A stretch of DNA of 64,000 bases from Corythucha ciliata (GCA_038030265.1 CM075938.1:4689009-4753008), one strand, 5' to 3'. Positions 11,860 through 23,434 are shown, counted from the first letter of the stretch. The notes: generated from the sequence alone by a model not told the origin. Translations and numbers: made by a program.

Positions 11860-12900
11860 GTAGACTTTAGGAGCCGCGATTTGGCTTTTTGTCTCCATTT
11901 TAACCGCTAATTATGTTTTTTTCCACACTTCAACGCTTCTTCTTAATTTTATCAGTGAATTAGCGGTTTGTTTCCTTTTTATACGCGAATTAGCGATTTT
12001 TCTCTATTTTTGCCGTGAATTTGTGTTTTTCCTTATTTTAGCCGCTTATGAGAGATTTTCCCCAATTTTCACCGCGAATTACCGCTTTTTCCCCATTTTG
12101 TCACGGATTAGCGATTTTGTTAGCTTTCTGCAGCCACGGAGCTATCTTTAGAAGCCGCGAATTGGCGTTTCATCAACTTTAACGCGGATCATCGTATTGT
12201 CCACACGTCAGTGCTTCTTCTCACTTTGATCGGTTAATTAGCAATTTTTCCCGATTTTAGCGGCAAATTATAATTGAACCAAATTCTAATTGAACCTAAA
12301 AATCAATAAAACCAATTTGTTTTACATTTCATCGTTTTACATGGTTCATTTTACATCTTGAAATTTTGTGAAAAAAATCCATCAGAGTTTGGTTCAACTA
12401 TAATATTTTTTTTTCACTTTAGCCATAATTAGCTATTTTTCTCCATTTCAGCTGCGACTTGGCGATTATAGTGAATTAGCACTTGTTAATAATTTAACCC
12501 CCCCCCCCTAATTAGCTAAGTATTTATCTTAATTTTAGCTGTTATTTAGCGTTTTTTCTTTACGTGTGTAAGCACAGAAAAATGGCTGATTCACGGCTGA
12601 AAATGAGAAAATTCTCTGATTCACGAGAATCAGCGATTATTCTCAGTTTCAGACGTGAATTAACCATTTTCCAATTTTTTCCAATTTTTCAATTCCATCC
12701 CCAAATTAGCTCCTGGAGGTTGCATCGAGAAACCTCGAATTCTTCTAATATTTGCACTTTCCGAACTTTTACCCACTTCCACTTACCCTAAGTACAGCAG
12801 ATTAGTGCACCTACTCAATTTTAGCCGCTATAAGACCTACAAAACCTGGAGATCAGCGCATTTTTTCTATTTCAGGCGTAAAGTTGCTTCTGGGAGGCGC
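11860..12900 (+). repeat. 30-mer family block, forward orientation
   Basis: Diverged TTAGCG / TTTAGCC units. Segment 11869-12270 follows 3772-4400 landmark by landmark (GCTTATGAGAG, TTAGCTTTCTGCA, TTGTCCACACGTCAGT), so it is a paralogous copy. It is interrupted by the foldback at 12267-12404. Confidence 0.8.
12267..12404. mobile_element. Small foldback element (MITE-like), 138 bp
   Basis: The ends ATTATAATTGAACCAAA and TTTGGTTCAACTATAAT are inverted copies with one or two changes. The insert lies inside a 30-mer block whose units resume on the other side. No coding capacity; no clear target duplication. Confidence 0.6.
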
Positions 12901-13111
12901 GAATTAGTGCATTTCGCTTGACCTCTGAATAAAGTGGTTATTTGTACAAAGGCAATCTCATTCTCTTGACGAAAGAAACACTTCTTAGCAAAAAATCTTA
13001 GCGGGGTATTTCCTAACATCACGTCACAGAGTGGAACGAAAATACATTTCCGTTTACTGCTAGGACAGCTTTAGTGCGAAACTCGCGGGTAAAGTGGCGC
13101 TTTCCTCACTC

Positions 13112-13392
13112 ACACTGAATACCATTTGCATAATATGAAATTCAGCCCCGGAGCCGTTCGTTTCCATTCGTCTTTTTTATTGTGATCAATACTGTTTTGA
13201 AAGGTTCCTTGACTCATGGAAGATTCAAGGAACGTTCATAAATACAGGCCCTAGGTCCATACTTATGAATATTCCTTGAAGTTTCCTTGATTCAAGGAAC
13301 CTTTCAAAACAGTTTTGATCACAATAAAAAAGACGAGTGGAAACGAACGGCTCTCGGGCTGAATTTCATATTATGCAAATGGTATTCAGTGT
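13112..13392. mobile_element. Near-perfect foldback MITE, 281 bp
   Basis: The left arm starts ACACTGAATACCATTTGCAT and runs through GAAATTCAGCCC, CGTTCGTTTCCA and TTTTTTATTGTGATCAA to GGTTCCTTGA. The right arm repeats all of this inverted with only a few changes. Arms are about 110 bp with a ~60-bp centre that is itself partly palindromic (TTCAAGGAA). This is a typical non-autonomous foldback transposon shape. Confidence 0.8.
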
Positions 13393-15590
13393 CAGTTCAA
13401 TAAGAGTCTATGAATTCGCCCTAACAATGTTTTTCCCCGTCGCATTCAACGCCCCGTACTTTGTATATACTCTAATTAGATCCTCTGTGTGTGTGATGCT
13501 GTGATGGATATCATAAATTCTGATTGGAGGGGGTAAGCTCTTTTCAGGGGGGGGGGAGTGCCTCCAGCTTTCAGGGGGGGGGGGGGATAGACGCCACTGG
13601 CTGGTATCACTTATTGTAGCGTTAGAGGAGAGATGGAAATTCGCAGAAAGGAGCCAAATCACTGTCCAACCGTCCAACCTTTTCACTTACCTACATCCAT
13701 GAATATAAGAACCTTAAAATTTTCCTTTTTCCGTATTTAAGCTTTTCGGGCGCCCCGTCTGATATGGGGGGGGGGGGTCCGCAGGGCGGTCCACCCCCTC
13801 GCCACCGCCGGCGGTACGCTATAATGCATCGTGGTGTTTCTCAAATATAGGTCTTGAGTCTCCCCATGGCTGAGAAAGAACGCTCAGCTGATGCTGAAGG
13901 AAACGGGCTTGAGAATGGTTGATTTGAGGGGGATGGGGTTTATTCAAACAACAAGGGGGGGGGGGGGGGTAACAGATAACTACAGCCCCCCTGGTTCGCT
14001 GTGAAGCATATACTGAAGTAATCTTATCCTAAGTAATTTACATGGATTTAATTTTTTTTAAATATCATTCAGAGGCAATTTATTGATCAATTCCGGCAAT
14101 TTAACGATCCATTCCGTAGAAATAAGGAACTACTCATCGTATGAGCAGGAAATGAAAAAATCTTTCGACGAGTACTATGACTTCTTCATGGCCACTGACC
14201 ACTGTACGGACTCTAACATCTTATAGGTCATATAGAAATGAACGATGTATGAAAATTAGACGCAGTGAGCTCAAAGTATATTGATAAAACAACCCCCCAC
14301 CCCCACTCCACATTCAATGCGCAGAGCGGCGTTATCAGCCGCGGGTGATGACCCGGTTCACCATAATCACGTCGCGTCGGCCACTTTTGAGAATGGTGAA
14401 GTCCCATTGATGGAACAGAAACATCAATTATAAAAACATTCCGCAACCCCCCGTACGCTCAATTAAAACCAGTTTGATATCTCGTTGTCAGTGTTGCTAA
14501 ATATTAAACTCTACAGCGGCTGTCGTTTTGTGGGGATGTATTTTTTTTTTTTTTTTAATGTATTTATTGTTTTTCATTTTCATTTCCTTTTTATCTGCTT
14601 CTTTTTTCCTGAAGAGGAAAGGGGAAACTTTCAAGATTCAGACTCCACCGAGAATTGTGGTAAAAGGTTCAGCCCAGAAGTTGAATTAAATTAAAATTAA
14701 TTATTCTCATCGTGAGACGTTTTTAAAATACGCATAATAATTTAGAGTCACAAAAAGTCTTAAGCGCAGTGATCATGATGGAATAAGGTTTGGCTTGGCG
14801 GCAAGTTTAAGACTCCGCTCAGGCAAAATAACGCGCTCAATCCTAGTACTTGACACTTTTTACGCTATGTCATCACCGTTGTACAATCTTCCGCGTCTGA
14901 AAAGAGTAAAGTATTCTATAGTGACACAGTAATGAGAATGGGGTGGTGACGGGGGAGTGCGACCTCTTGACCCAGTTCTCTCCAATCCTATCCACCCTCT
15001 TTCACAATTAATCTGACGGTTGAATTCTCGTCGTATTTTAAGCGGTATTTTCTGCTATAAGAAACAAATCGTTGATTTCACTTTTATTTTGTGACTAAAA
15101 ATAAAGAGCGAGAAAGAAAGAAGCGATAGCCTATAAAATGTTATTTTAAGGTTTTCTCTTGCTCCAAACGATTTGCCTGCTATACGAACTCCATAGAACC
15201 GAATGTTTATAGTTTTGGACATTCCCTAGATTTTATAAAGTTATTGATAGTGCAATGCTCGCCAACTAATTACACCGTGAAAGTTTTTCAACGCAAAGCT
15301 ATAAAATCAACATTAGAAATTAGTAAACTATACGTTCCAGAGGCAAATAAACAAATTCTTCGTTAATTCATTAGAAATGCTGGGAGAAACCCCGAAAAGC
15401 GCAATTCTTGGGGACCGGAGGGTCAAGTTCAGTTATTCAGTCTATGAAACAGAATTCTCAATTCTTCACCCGAGTAATTTGCCGATTTGGTTGAATTGCT
15501 GAATAGTCGCATTTGCAGGGACGTAGGTGCGGGGGGAGGGTATGGGGGATAGATCCTCCCCCAGAGCTACAAGTATACGAACGAAGGAGC
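13393..15590. other. No confident gene; homopolymer-rich
   Basis: Contains several G-runs of 9-13 bases (13548-13590, 13766-13778, 13958-13970), T-runs near 14530, and GTGGCGTCTATC inverted near 13590. One possible short exon is listed separately at 14073-14226. Otherwise nothing recognisable. Confidence 0.5.
14073..14226 (+). CDS. Possible short terminal exon, unknown product
   Basis: An acceptor-like TTTTTTAAATATCATTCAG ends at 14072. After it a frame stays open for about 50 codons to TAG at 14224-14226 and ends with YYDFFMATDHCTDSNIL. The peptide is hydrophilic, acidic and free of low complexity, unlike frames in the surrounding repeats. I do not recognise it. It could be the last exon of an unseen gene, a gene relic, or chance; the support is only splice-site shape and composition. 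Confidence 0.2.
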
Positions 15591-17410
15591 ACTAGTACCA
15601 TAACGAAGAGTCTTCGTGGCTAAAGTTGCTAAAAAGCGCTGATTCGTGGTCTCGCGATGCAACTTCCAGACTAAAATTAAGGAAAAAAAATTGCTAATTA
15701 GCGATACATAGAGGCCATTCTTCGAATAAGTTGTGGAAATCAACGCGAAAGTGTTGTATTTGGGCAAACCCCGCGGTTAAAGTTGTGAAAACACGCTATA
15801 ACATTGACAAATAAAAGACGCTTTCGGGTTAAAATTGAACAAAAATGGCAAATTCACAACTGAAATGGCGTAAAATCGCCCATTCGCGTATGAAAAAGGA
15901 AATAGGATGCTGAATGGCCTCAAAATTAGGAAAAAACGCTATTTCACAGCTGAAATTGGGAAAAATCGCTCATTTGCAATTTGCAGATATAAAGTTGTGG
16001 AAAAACGTTAATTCGCGGATACAAAGTGAAGAAAATCACTAATTCGCGGAAAAAATTGAAAAAAATCACCAATTAGCGCAGCCAAAATTAAGGAAAACGT
16101 TAATTTTCAGTTCAAATTGGGGAAAAGTGCTAATTCTTAGTTAAAAATGTAAAAAATTGCTAATTTGCAGCTTAAATTGAGTCAAACGCCAATTCTTGGC
16201 AAAAATTGACAAAACTCGTTAGGTAATGCACGGGTTGGACACGCTACCACGCTGCTAAAATTTAGAAAAAGCGAAAATTCGCTGCTAAAATTGAGAAACA
16301 TCACTAATTCTCGAATTAAGTGTCGTGAAATTTATAATTTATAATGATGATTTTTTGACAGAAATGGATGAATAGATGTAAATTTTTTTGGTTTGAACAA
16401 AAAAATTTACATTTATAACTTAAATTTGCACCTTCTGAAGGCATTTTTGTGACTAAAATTCAGAAAAATGGCAAATTCATGCATGGCTATAGTATAATGT
16501 TAAAAAATACGCTGATTAACGGCTAGAACTGAAAAGAAGCAATAATCTATACCTATAAAAGTTATTTATAGTTTTGCTAATGCGGTGGTAAAATGTGGAA
16601 AACCGCTAATTTGCGGGTAACATGCAGAAAATAAAATAATCAGCCTGGTAAAATTAAGAGAAAGGTAAATTTTAAGCCTAAAAATTGAGAACATTGCTAA
16701 TTTGCGGCTAAAAATGGAAAAAAATCGCCAATTTACAGCTAAAATTGCGCCAAACGCCAATCTGTGACTGAAATTGAGAAAATTCGCTAATTCACAGGTT
16801 TGAAACGCTACGACGCGTCGCCGCTACAATTGTAAAACAGCGCTAATTCGTGGTTGAAATTGAGAAAAATTCTAATTTGCGCCAAAAACTGAATATACGC
16901 AAATTTGCAGATTCTGAAGGCAACTTTTCAGGCTGAAATTGAAAAAAAGCGCCAATTTATGGGAATATAGGCAAAGAAACCGCTAATTCGTGAGAAAACT
17001 GATAAAAATCGCTCATGCATTTCGTATGGTGAACAAAAGAAAGCCTAATTCGTGAAAAGTCCCCCTATTTTGCGGCTAATATTGTGGAAAACACTTAAGA
17101 AAAACGTTAATTTCCAGCTAAAACTGAGAAAAGTGCTAATCACATGCTAAAAAAATTTAAAAAATCGGTAATATGCTGCTAAAATTGAGGAAAACGTCAA
17201 ATCTCGTGGGTAGTTAAGAAACATCGCTCACGGGATAAAAACGATACTCTGCTGCTAAAGTTGAAAAAATTCGCAAATTCATGGCTATGGGAGGAGGTGG
17301 GGCAAAACCGCTAATCTGCGGCTGAAATTGAGAAGAACGATACACTCGCCCAAAAAAGCGCTAATTTGAGGGTAGGGTCCAAAAATCGCCCCTAACTGCG
17401 AGATTGAGGC
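15590..17410 (-). repeat. 30-mer family block, reverse orientation
   Basis: Units read as CGCTAATTCGCGGCTAAA / ATTGAGAAAAA on the + strand, the complement of the forward blocks. Segment 16431-16935 parallels 59311-59720 in landmark order (CTTCTGAAGGCA, GCTAATGCGGTG, CACAGGTTT/CACGGGTTA, CTTCTGAAGGCAACTTT). A 38-bp hairpin (16376-16413, ATGTAAATTTTTTTG and its complement) lies within. Confidence 0.8.
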
Positions 17411-17640
17411 TATGATGAGGCCAGCAAGATGTCCAGATTCAAGAGTGCTGGGAAGAAGGGCTGGGTGGAATGATGACTAAAATGTGAAATTTCCCCCCTC
17501 CTTCTTTGTATGAGGACCTTGGAATTCTTGTGAAAAAGGAAAAGAAATTAGTTTTCAGAACTTGTAAGAAAACTGACTTCTTTTTAATTAAATTGAATAA
17601 TAATCATTTGTCCAGTAATAAATACTATAGTGAGTAGTGA
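17411..17640. other. AT-rich spacer, possible 3' tail of the non-LTR element
   Basis: Unique-looking AT-rich sequence between a 30-mer block and the GC-rich retrotransposon. On the - strand it would be downstream of the element's stop and could be its 3' untranslated region or target DNA. No poly-A and no duplication was seen to decide. Confidence 0.4.
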
Positions 17641-17970
17641 AAGATATAACAGTCCGCCACCTCTGTGGCCCACCACGGGACCGCCGCATCGCGTGAGCGG
17701 GGGGTCCTCAACAACCACCGAGGCTAATGGCACCGCCCTTCCCTAAACTCCCCGGAAATGGTGCGGGCACCCACTCCGAAGGACGACAGCCCCCCTCGCG
17801 CTCAGTGGGGTTACTGAAAAAGGAGAATGGCTATGCCTTTCTCTCCCACCTCTCTCTCTGCGGAACTCCTTAAGATGAGGCCAGTACCTAGACCTTTTTG
17901 CAGGCCTTTACCTGGCCTGTACCCCATCTTTGGCCCGGATACCGCAACAGAGTCGGTCCCATCGCTCAAC

Positions 17971-20036
17971 TCAACCCGTTAGCCATGGTTGCTGGCCAGC
18001 CAGCCGCGCCCGAGAAAGACCACGCGGAGGTGGGTCTTTTGAGCTGAGGATGCTGGCTTCCGCCATGGACCGAAACCGGACAGGGAAGAGAACCCTGCCC
18101 GGGTTGCCCGAGTAGGGAACCCTACTCAGCATGGCCGGTCCCAGCCCTCTTCGCTCCAGCCAGGAGCGGGAGAAGGCCAGGAGGCGGCCATACGCCCGCC
18201 GGTCTCGGACAAGAGCCGAGTCTTCCGGTGGGCCTCCACTCCCCCATGTCGCCCGCCGCAGATCCCCGTGGAGGCTGCAGCGACGAAGCACATGGTCGGC
18301 GGTCTCCTCCTCGACACCACAAGGGCATGTTGGAGAGTCCCGCCGCCGGAAGAACCACAACTTGGCGTAAACGAGCCGTGTCCAGTCAGGATTTGCATGG
18401 CAGCGTGCTCAAGGGTGAATCACTTAGCCCCTGCCAGTCTCGTCCGAACGTCGGGCACGAACCCGAATGTACGCCTACCCGTTGAACTGTAAGTCCAACG
18501 CGCCTGCCAAGCCTCAACGACTAGGTCGTCAAGGAGGCGGAGGCCCCACGCGGCCCCCCACTCCTCGGCCAAGAGATCGAGGCGCTCTGCCCAATCTTCA
18601 CGGCACCGTACCCAGTCCAAGTTTCCCTGAACCAGGCGGCGCCCGTGAACCCCTGCGTCGAGCAGGAGGTCCGCAGGAGGTATCCCCGCCAGCACCTGAA
18701 GCGCGTCGGAACTGACAGTCCGGTACGCCATGGTCATCCTTACCAAGGCCTGCCGCTGCAAGCTGAGGACCTTCGCCCTCTGGGCTTTCGTGGGCCGGTG
18801 CCACCACTACGTTGCACCGTACAGCAGGGTAGGTACGAATACCGCCCTGAAGTAACGAGCTCGGCAGTGGAAGTTCGTGCCCCATACGTTTCCCCCCACC
18901 GACCTAAAGAGGGCAAAGGTCCTCTCTAGCTTCCCCGCAACCGCCTCTAGCTGCGGGGTCGCTGTCCTCCCCGGGTTAATCTCGACCCCTAGATAGCGGC
19001 CCTGCCGTTCCCCCACAAGGCGTGATCCCCGATAGCGCACCACCAGGGGGCTACCCTGCGAGAGACGACCCCGCATTAGGACCATTTGGGTCTTCGGCAC
19101 AGCGAGAGCCAGTTTGACCGCCCCGCACCATTCGTCCACGACCCGCAACAGCCGATCGATCTCCCGACCGCCTCGTCCCGGGAGCGCGCCGCGACAACAA
19201 CCGCAAGGTCGTCTACGTACGCCACTCCCTCGAAACCCTCCCCCTGCAAAAGCCACAAAAGGGCGGCAAAGAGAAGGTTCCACAAAGCAGCCGAGAGAAC
19301 CGACCCCTGCGGGCAACCTTTGGTGAGAGGTTCCCGCACCTCCTCACTACCGTAGCGGAGCCGCACCTCCCTCGACTCGAAGTACGAGACGATCACCCTA
19401 AAGATGTCGTTTGGGACACCAGCATCTCGCAGCGCCATCAAGACCCCCGGCCACGACACTGAGTCGAAGGCCCCCTGCACATCCAGCAGAACCGCCACCT
19501 TGTACTTCCCGTAGGGGGCATCGACGAGGGACTGCACCGCGTCCAGTGCCGCGTCCGTCGAGCCCCCTCTTACCCCCCTAAACTGGCGCGGATGGAGCGC
19601 TTCCTTGATGAAGGGCTCCAACCGGCCAAGGAGGAGCCGCTCCAGGACCTTGCTCTCGCAAGGCAAGAGGCTAATCGGCCTATAGCTACCGGGAGACGCC
19701 GGATCGCGGTCGGGCGACTTCAGAAGAAGTATCACCACAGCGACCCGCCATCTCACCGGGAAGTACCCCGCCACAAGACATCGATTGTAGAGCCCCAAAA
19801 AAGACTCACCGCCGAGTCCGGGAGATGCTTAAGCATCTCAGGGCACACCCCGGTGAACCCCGGAGCCCTGCCCGACGCCAATCCACCAAGGGCGTCCCGA
19901 AGCTCCTCCTCCGTGAAGAGCCCACTGCCAGCCGTTTGTGGGACCACTGCCGCTTCCGCTCTCTCGCTCGCTTCCTCAGCTCCTCATGCGCAAGGTAGCT
20001 GTGCCCCACATTCTGTTGGCCAATCTTAAGGGTCAT
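17971..20036 (-). pseudogene. Non-LTR ORF2: endonuclease stub, reverse transcriptase, CCHC tail
   Basis: The start MTLKIGQQNVGHSYLAHEEL resembles the first strand of the AP-type endonuclease of R1-clade elements. It then jumps directly into FTEEELRDALGGLASGRAPG of the reverse transcriptase, so about 600 bp or more of endonuclease and linker is deleted. The RT follows in the next frame with YRPISLLPCESKVLERLL, the motif AVLLDVQGAFDSVSW, GCPQGSVLS and the catalytic YVDD at about 19220. Later frames (19316-18807, 18761-18420) carry the thumb and linker. The last (18360-17971) ends with CPCGVEEETADHVLRRC, the usual terminal motif. At least four frame changes break it. It would have made the RT for target-primed reverse transcription in the nucleus; this copy cannot. 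Confidence 0.75.
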
Positions 20037-20504
20037 CGTTCTGCTGAAGCGCTGATCTCCACTGTCACCTCCTGGTGATGATCATCACCAGGATCGGTTG
20101 CCTCCTGATGGGCCGGACCAGTTTTTCCTGTTGGCGGCGTCGTCCCATCTAGTGCCCGTGTGACACCGTAATCGGTGTGTCCCATGACAGTTTTAATGGC
20201 CGCCAACAGTGCAGGGCACCCTGGAGAACCGGCATCATGAGAGGCCCTGCGGCCCGCTCTCACGCAATTGATGCAGCGCGTGGGCGCGGACTTTCTCGGT
20301 ATTCGTGACCATCCTGCGTGCACCACCCCCTCCGGTCTTGGCCGGGTGCCCCAAGCGTTGGCCTGATCTTTCGGCGTGACTGAAAACCAACCCATTCTCA
20401 TAGGTGGTTTCACCCAAGAGCTCTAGTCGCCTTGCCTGTGTTGCCTCCACGACCCAAGAAGTCAGCTGACCGTCCCATCGACCAACTTTATGGATCGGTA
20501 CCAC
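20033..20504 (-). pseudogene. Non-LTR ORF1 (gag-like) C-terminal part
   Basis: Two overlapping frames run on the - strand, with a shift near 20300. The downstream frame has ALHQLRES in one phase and RCINCVRAGRRASHDAG..GCPAL in the other, which looks like a damaged CCHC knuckle of the kind that closes ORF1 proteins in R1-clade elements. It ends at a stop overlapping the ORF2 start at 20036. ORF1 normally packages the RNA and takes it to the target. The N-terminal part is absent, and the knuckle has lost a clear spacing. Confidence 0.45.
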
Positions 20505-20579
20505 GCCAAGCTCCTCCTATGCCACGATCCCCAAGTGCGACCGCAGCCTATGGGCCTCCCAATCAGCCAGCGCGTTGCT

Positions 20580-21480
20580 AACTCATAGCTAAAATGGAGA
20601 AAAAGTGAGAGTTAAAGGCCAAAATGGAGAAAAAGTGCCCATTCGAGGCTAAAATTGAGGAAGTTCGCTAATTCTCAAAGCAAATTCCTATAACTAAAAT
20701 CGCTCACAAATAATTCCAATTTGCAGTTCTTGGGTCAATTGCCGAGTGTTTATTTATGAGCAGCTCTATAATTTATGGATAAAAGTTGAATCAACACTCA
20801 TTTGAAGCTATCAAAGTTAAACCCGCTATTTTGCAGCTGAAATAAAGAAAAAACGGTGAAAAAAAGCGAAAATTAGCTCAAATCAGCAGGTAAATTTGAT
20901 TATAAGCACTTTATTCGCAGAAAACATGACAAAACGAAAATTTGCGGTTTCTAGAGGCAAATTCACGGCTTAAATTGTGAAAAGGTTCTAATCCACGGAT
21001 CGAAATTGGGGGGAAAGCGCTAGAGCGGGGCTAAAATTGAGAATAATAGTGTCCCTTCGTTGATTACACGATTGATATACATTGCTAATTCGCAGTTGAA
21101 ATAGAGAAAAACGATGATTTGTGGCTACGTAAAAGAAAAGACAATAATGGAGTGCCCATTCGTGGCTGAAATTCAGAAAATGCGCTCATTCTCGATGCAA
21201 CTTTCTCAGACGAAATAGCCAATGAAGCGCTTTTTATTTAACTAGTGGGAAAAACGCTAGTGTGCTATTCTTGGGGGTAAAATTTAGGAAAAGCGCTATA
21301 ATTTGATTATCACAATTGAAAAAAAAAAAACCTAAATTACCGCTAGAATTAAGGAAAATGGCTCTTTCGCAGCTGAAATAAAGATAACGCACGAATTCGT
21401 CGCTAAAATCGAGACCACGGGCAAATTAGCGGGTAAAATTGATTAAAAGCGTCATGCCGAAGCAGCGTAGCAAGCCAAGG
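20580..21480 (-). repeat. 30-mer family block, reverse orientation
   Basis: CGCTAATTC...GGCTAAAATTGAG units directly abut the 5' side of the non-LTR element at 20575. The right edge fades near 21480. Confidence 0.75.
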
Positions 21481-22380
21481 TGTTTCTCGTCATCGTGGGC
21501 TTTGACGTTCCTTGGCGCTTAGGCTCCTCTTTGTCGGAATGCCAATAGCGTGGCCTCTATCCTGAGGCTCCTGAAAAACGGTCCAAAGTGGCGAAATCCG
21601 GATGAAATCACTGAAAGAGCCTTATAAAAAACATCGCTACAATTTTTTGATTAGTATTTGTTTTGCTATAAAAGCCGAAAGATACGCCGTCTCACCCAAT
21701 TTTATTCGGTTAATTTCTGAAAAAAAATACTTATCGTACGAAGGGCGATTTTGACGTTTCCACGCTTTTTAATCGAAGTGTTGCGATTGGAACCGGTTTC
21801 GCTCTGTGATTCCTTCAGACATTGGTCAAATCCTCAGCGCAGACGTAGACGACTAGACGTGAGTCAAAACGCGCCTAGGGATTCATTCTCATGGTTGGAA
21901 CGTGGTAATGAGCCAAAACCACGACCCTGTAATTTTTACAGAAGCAAAACTTGGTTTTGATGAAGCCAATCAACCCGCGAAATTGTTGTTGAATAGCCAA
22001 ATCTGTGAAATTTGGTTGTCAAAGAGCCAAATCCATGAAAAATCAAGTTTTAAAATAGCAAAATTTTATCGTCTAAGGGGCTAAAAACGTCTTTTGATTC
22101 AATAAAAGACAAATCAGCTAAATTCTGGGTGGGAATCAAACCCTCTTTAATCAATTTGACGTCAACATATCAGTTTTAAAACATTTGAATTAACGAGTGA
22201 AAATATGATTTTTTGAGCCTTTCGATACAAAGTATTTCCTGGCGCTTCTCTACGGACAGTTTCTAGCCCTTTTCTAGCCCTGCTCGGTTTTTGTGAACGA
22301 ATGGTATAAAAGCCTTTGAAAAGACTTGTGGGCCAGTTAAGATTGGGCCGGCCTAACTGTTTTACTTTTTTTCAATGCGA
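21481..22380. repeat. Spacer with a family S patch (21900-22130)
   Basis: Mostly unassigned sequence. Between 21900 and 22130 units like AACTTGGTTTTGATGAAGCC and AATTTGGTTGTCAAAGAGCC recur with ~36-bp spacing, as at 1-360. No gene was seen. Confidence 0.5.
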
Positions 22381-22389
22381 CGTCCTTTC

Positions 22390-22775
22390 TATTTGACAAC
22401 GACCGATTATGCGAATTATGCAGTCTTGGCGAGCAAGACGATATGTATCACTTTTTATTTCACTACCCTCTGTTGAATCCGTATAGGAATCGACTTATTA
22501 GTAGTTATATAGTAGATGTAGCTAATTCGGATATTGACAATTATAGACTATTATTAAGGATTCACTCCGAGAAACAATTGGAAGATTTACATTTTTACGT
22601 TTTTCCGCACTTACGTATAAGGATTTTATTGATACATTAGTTTTAGATTAATTTATACTATTGTAGGTTTCATTATATTGTATGGTATTGTATTTTTCAC
22701 CGAACGAACTCATTTTTGTATGGGCGATTGCCCGTGAACAAATAAATTTACTTGAACTTGAACTTGAACTTGTAT
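22390..22775 (+). mobile_element. 3' end of a non-LTR retrotransposon with (CTTGAA)n tail
   Basis: The fragment starts inside an ORF2 C-terminus and ends with an AATAAATTTA signal followed by about three and a half CTTGAA repeats (22747-22772). Short-repeat 3' tails of this kind are typical of several non-LTR clades and mark a truncated insertion. The clade cannot be named from this much. Confidence 0.75.
22393..22640 (+). pseudogene. Non-LTR ORF2 C-terminal fragment
   Basis: Reads DNDRLCELCSLGEQDD, then HFLFHYPLLNPYRNRLI, ending at a stop near 22640. This is the C-terminal CCHC-type motif seen after the reverse transcriptase in many arthropod non-LTR elements: C-x2-C, an acidic turn, H, then normally C. 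Here the last cysteine is replaced by tyrosine (HYP). Upstream RT is absent because the copy is 5'-truncated. Confidence 0.7.
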
Positions 22776-23396
22776 AAGCCTTTGAGACAAAGCAAAAGTT
22801 TGTTAGAACAAAACAGTGAGATTTCAGACAAAAATTACCTCATCACCCAACCGAAAAATTAAATGTTTCAATGACGTTTCGCAGTTCTCGACTGTTTCAA
22901 GATTAGGAGCGTTATTTTTTTCCCCTTCAAACAGCTAGATTTCGATGTTCTATGCTCAAATTATTACCATTAATTAGACCAGTAGCAGTCAGATAATTTC
23001 TGTTTCGTGAGTGGAACAAGTCGTGTATAGGGGCAATGATGATCCTGCAAATAAATGAGCCCAATACACCGGGCTTGGCAATCATTCGTAGTCATAATTT
23101 TGTTATAAATTAAAGGAAAATTGTTTGACACGCTAACGCACTAGGCTATAAATGCCTTTAAATGAAGGTTATATGCTGCACGAAATGTAGGTCACTGGAT
23201 TAGCAGGGTTTTATTTTAGCATACTAGGGCTCTCCCCCTTTGTAGCAATATCCCTCTACTCTCCCTCTCATTCATATTGATGCATCATAACAGAAACGAG
23301 GAATGGTTGCAGGTGACCAAGGGTGGGGGGGGAGAGGGGAAAGAGTGGATAAGCCGAATTGTATATTCCAGGAGCGGCAGCGATAGGCGCGTGACG

Positions 23397-23434
<38 letters not shown>

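Larger units (their letters stand above)
17640..20575 (-). mobile_element. R1/TRAS-like non-LTR retrotransposon, internally deleted
   Basis: A ~2.9-kb GC-rich segment (clearly above the AT-rich surroundings) inserted between 30-mer sequences. On the - strand it carries the end of an ORF1 with a zinc-knuckle-like CINC motif. The first ~20 residues of an ORF2 endonuclease follow, then a reverse transcriptase with YVDD and a C-terminal CPCG...H...C motif typical of R1-clade ORF2 ends. Nearly the whole endonuclease is missing, so the copy is a deletion derivative. Its 5' boundary falls near 20575, where 30-mer units resume. No target duplication was identified. Confidence 0.8.

Noticed and set aside
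13548..13970. G-runs as G-quadruplex regulators
   Set aside because: Runs are isolated homopolymers at element edges; no promoter or gene nearby supports a regulatory role.
18122..18929. Overlapping + strand frames in the GC-rich R1-like element
   Set aside because: They are antisense shadows of ORF2; GC-rich DNA keeps several frames open by chance.
23397..23430. A-run as a retrotransposon poly-A tail
   Set aside because: No coding region upstream, no target duplication seen on either side; left as a simple homopolymer.
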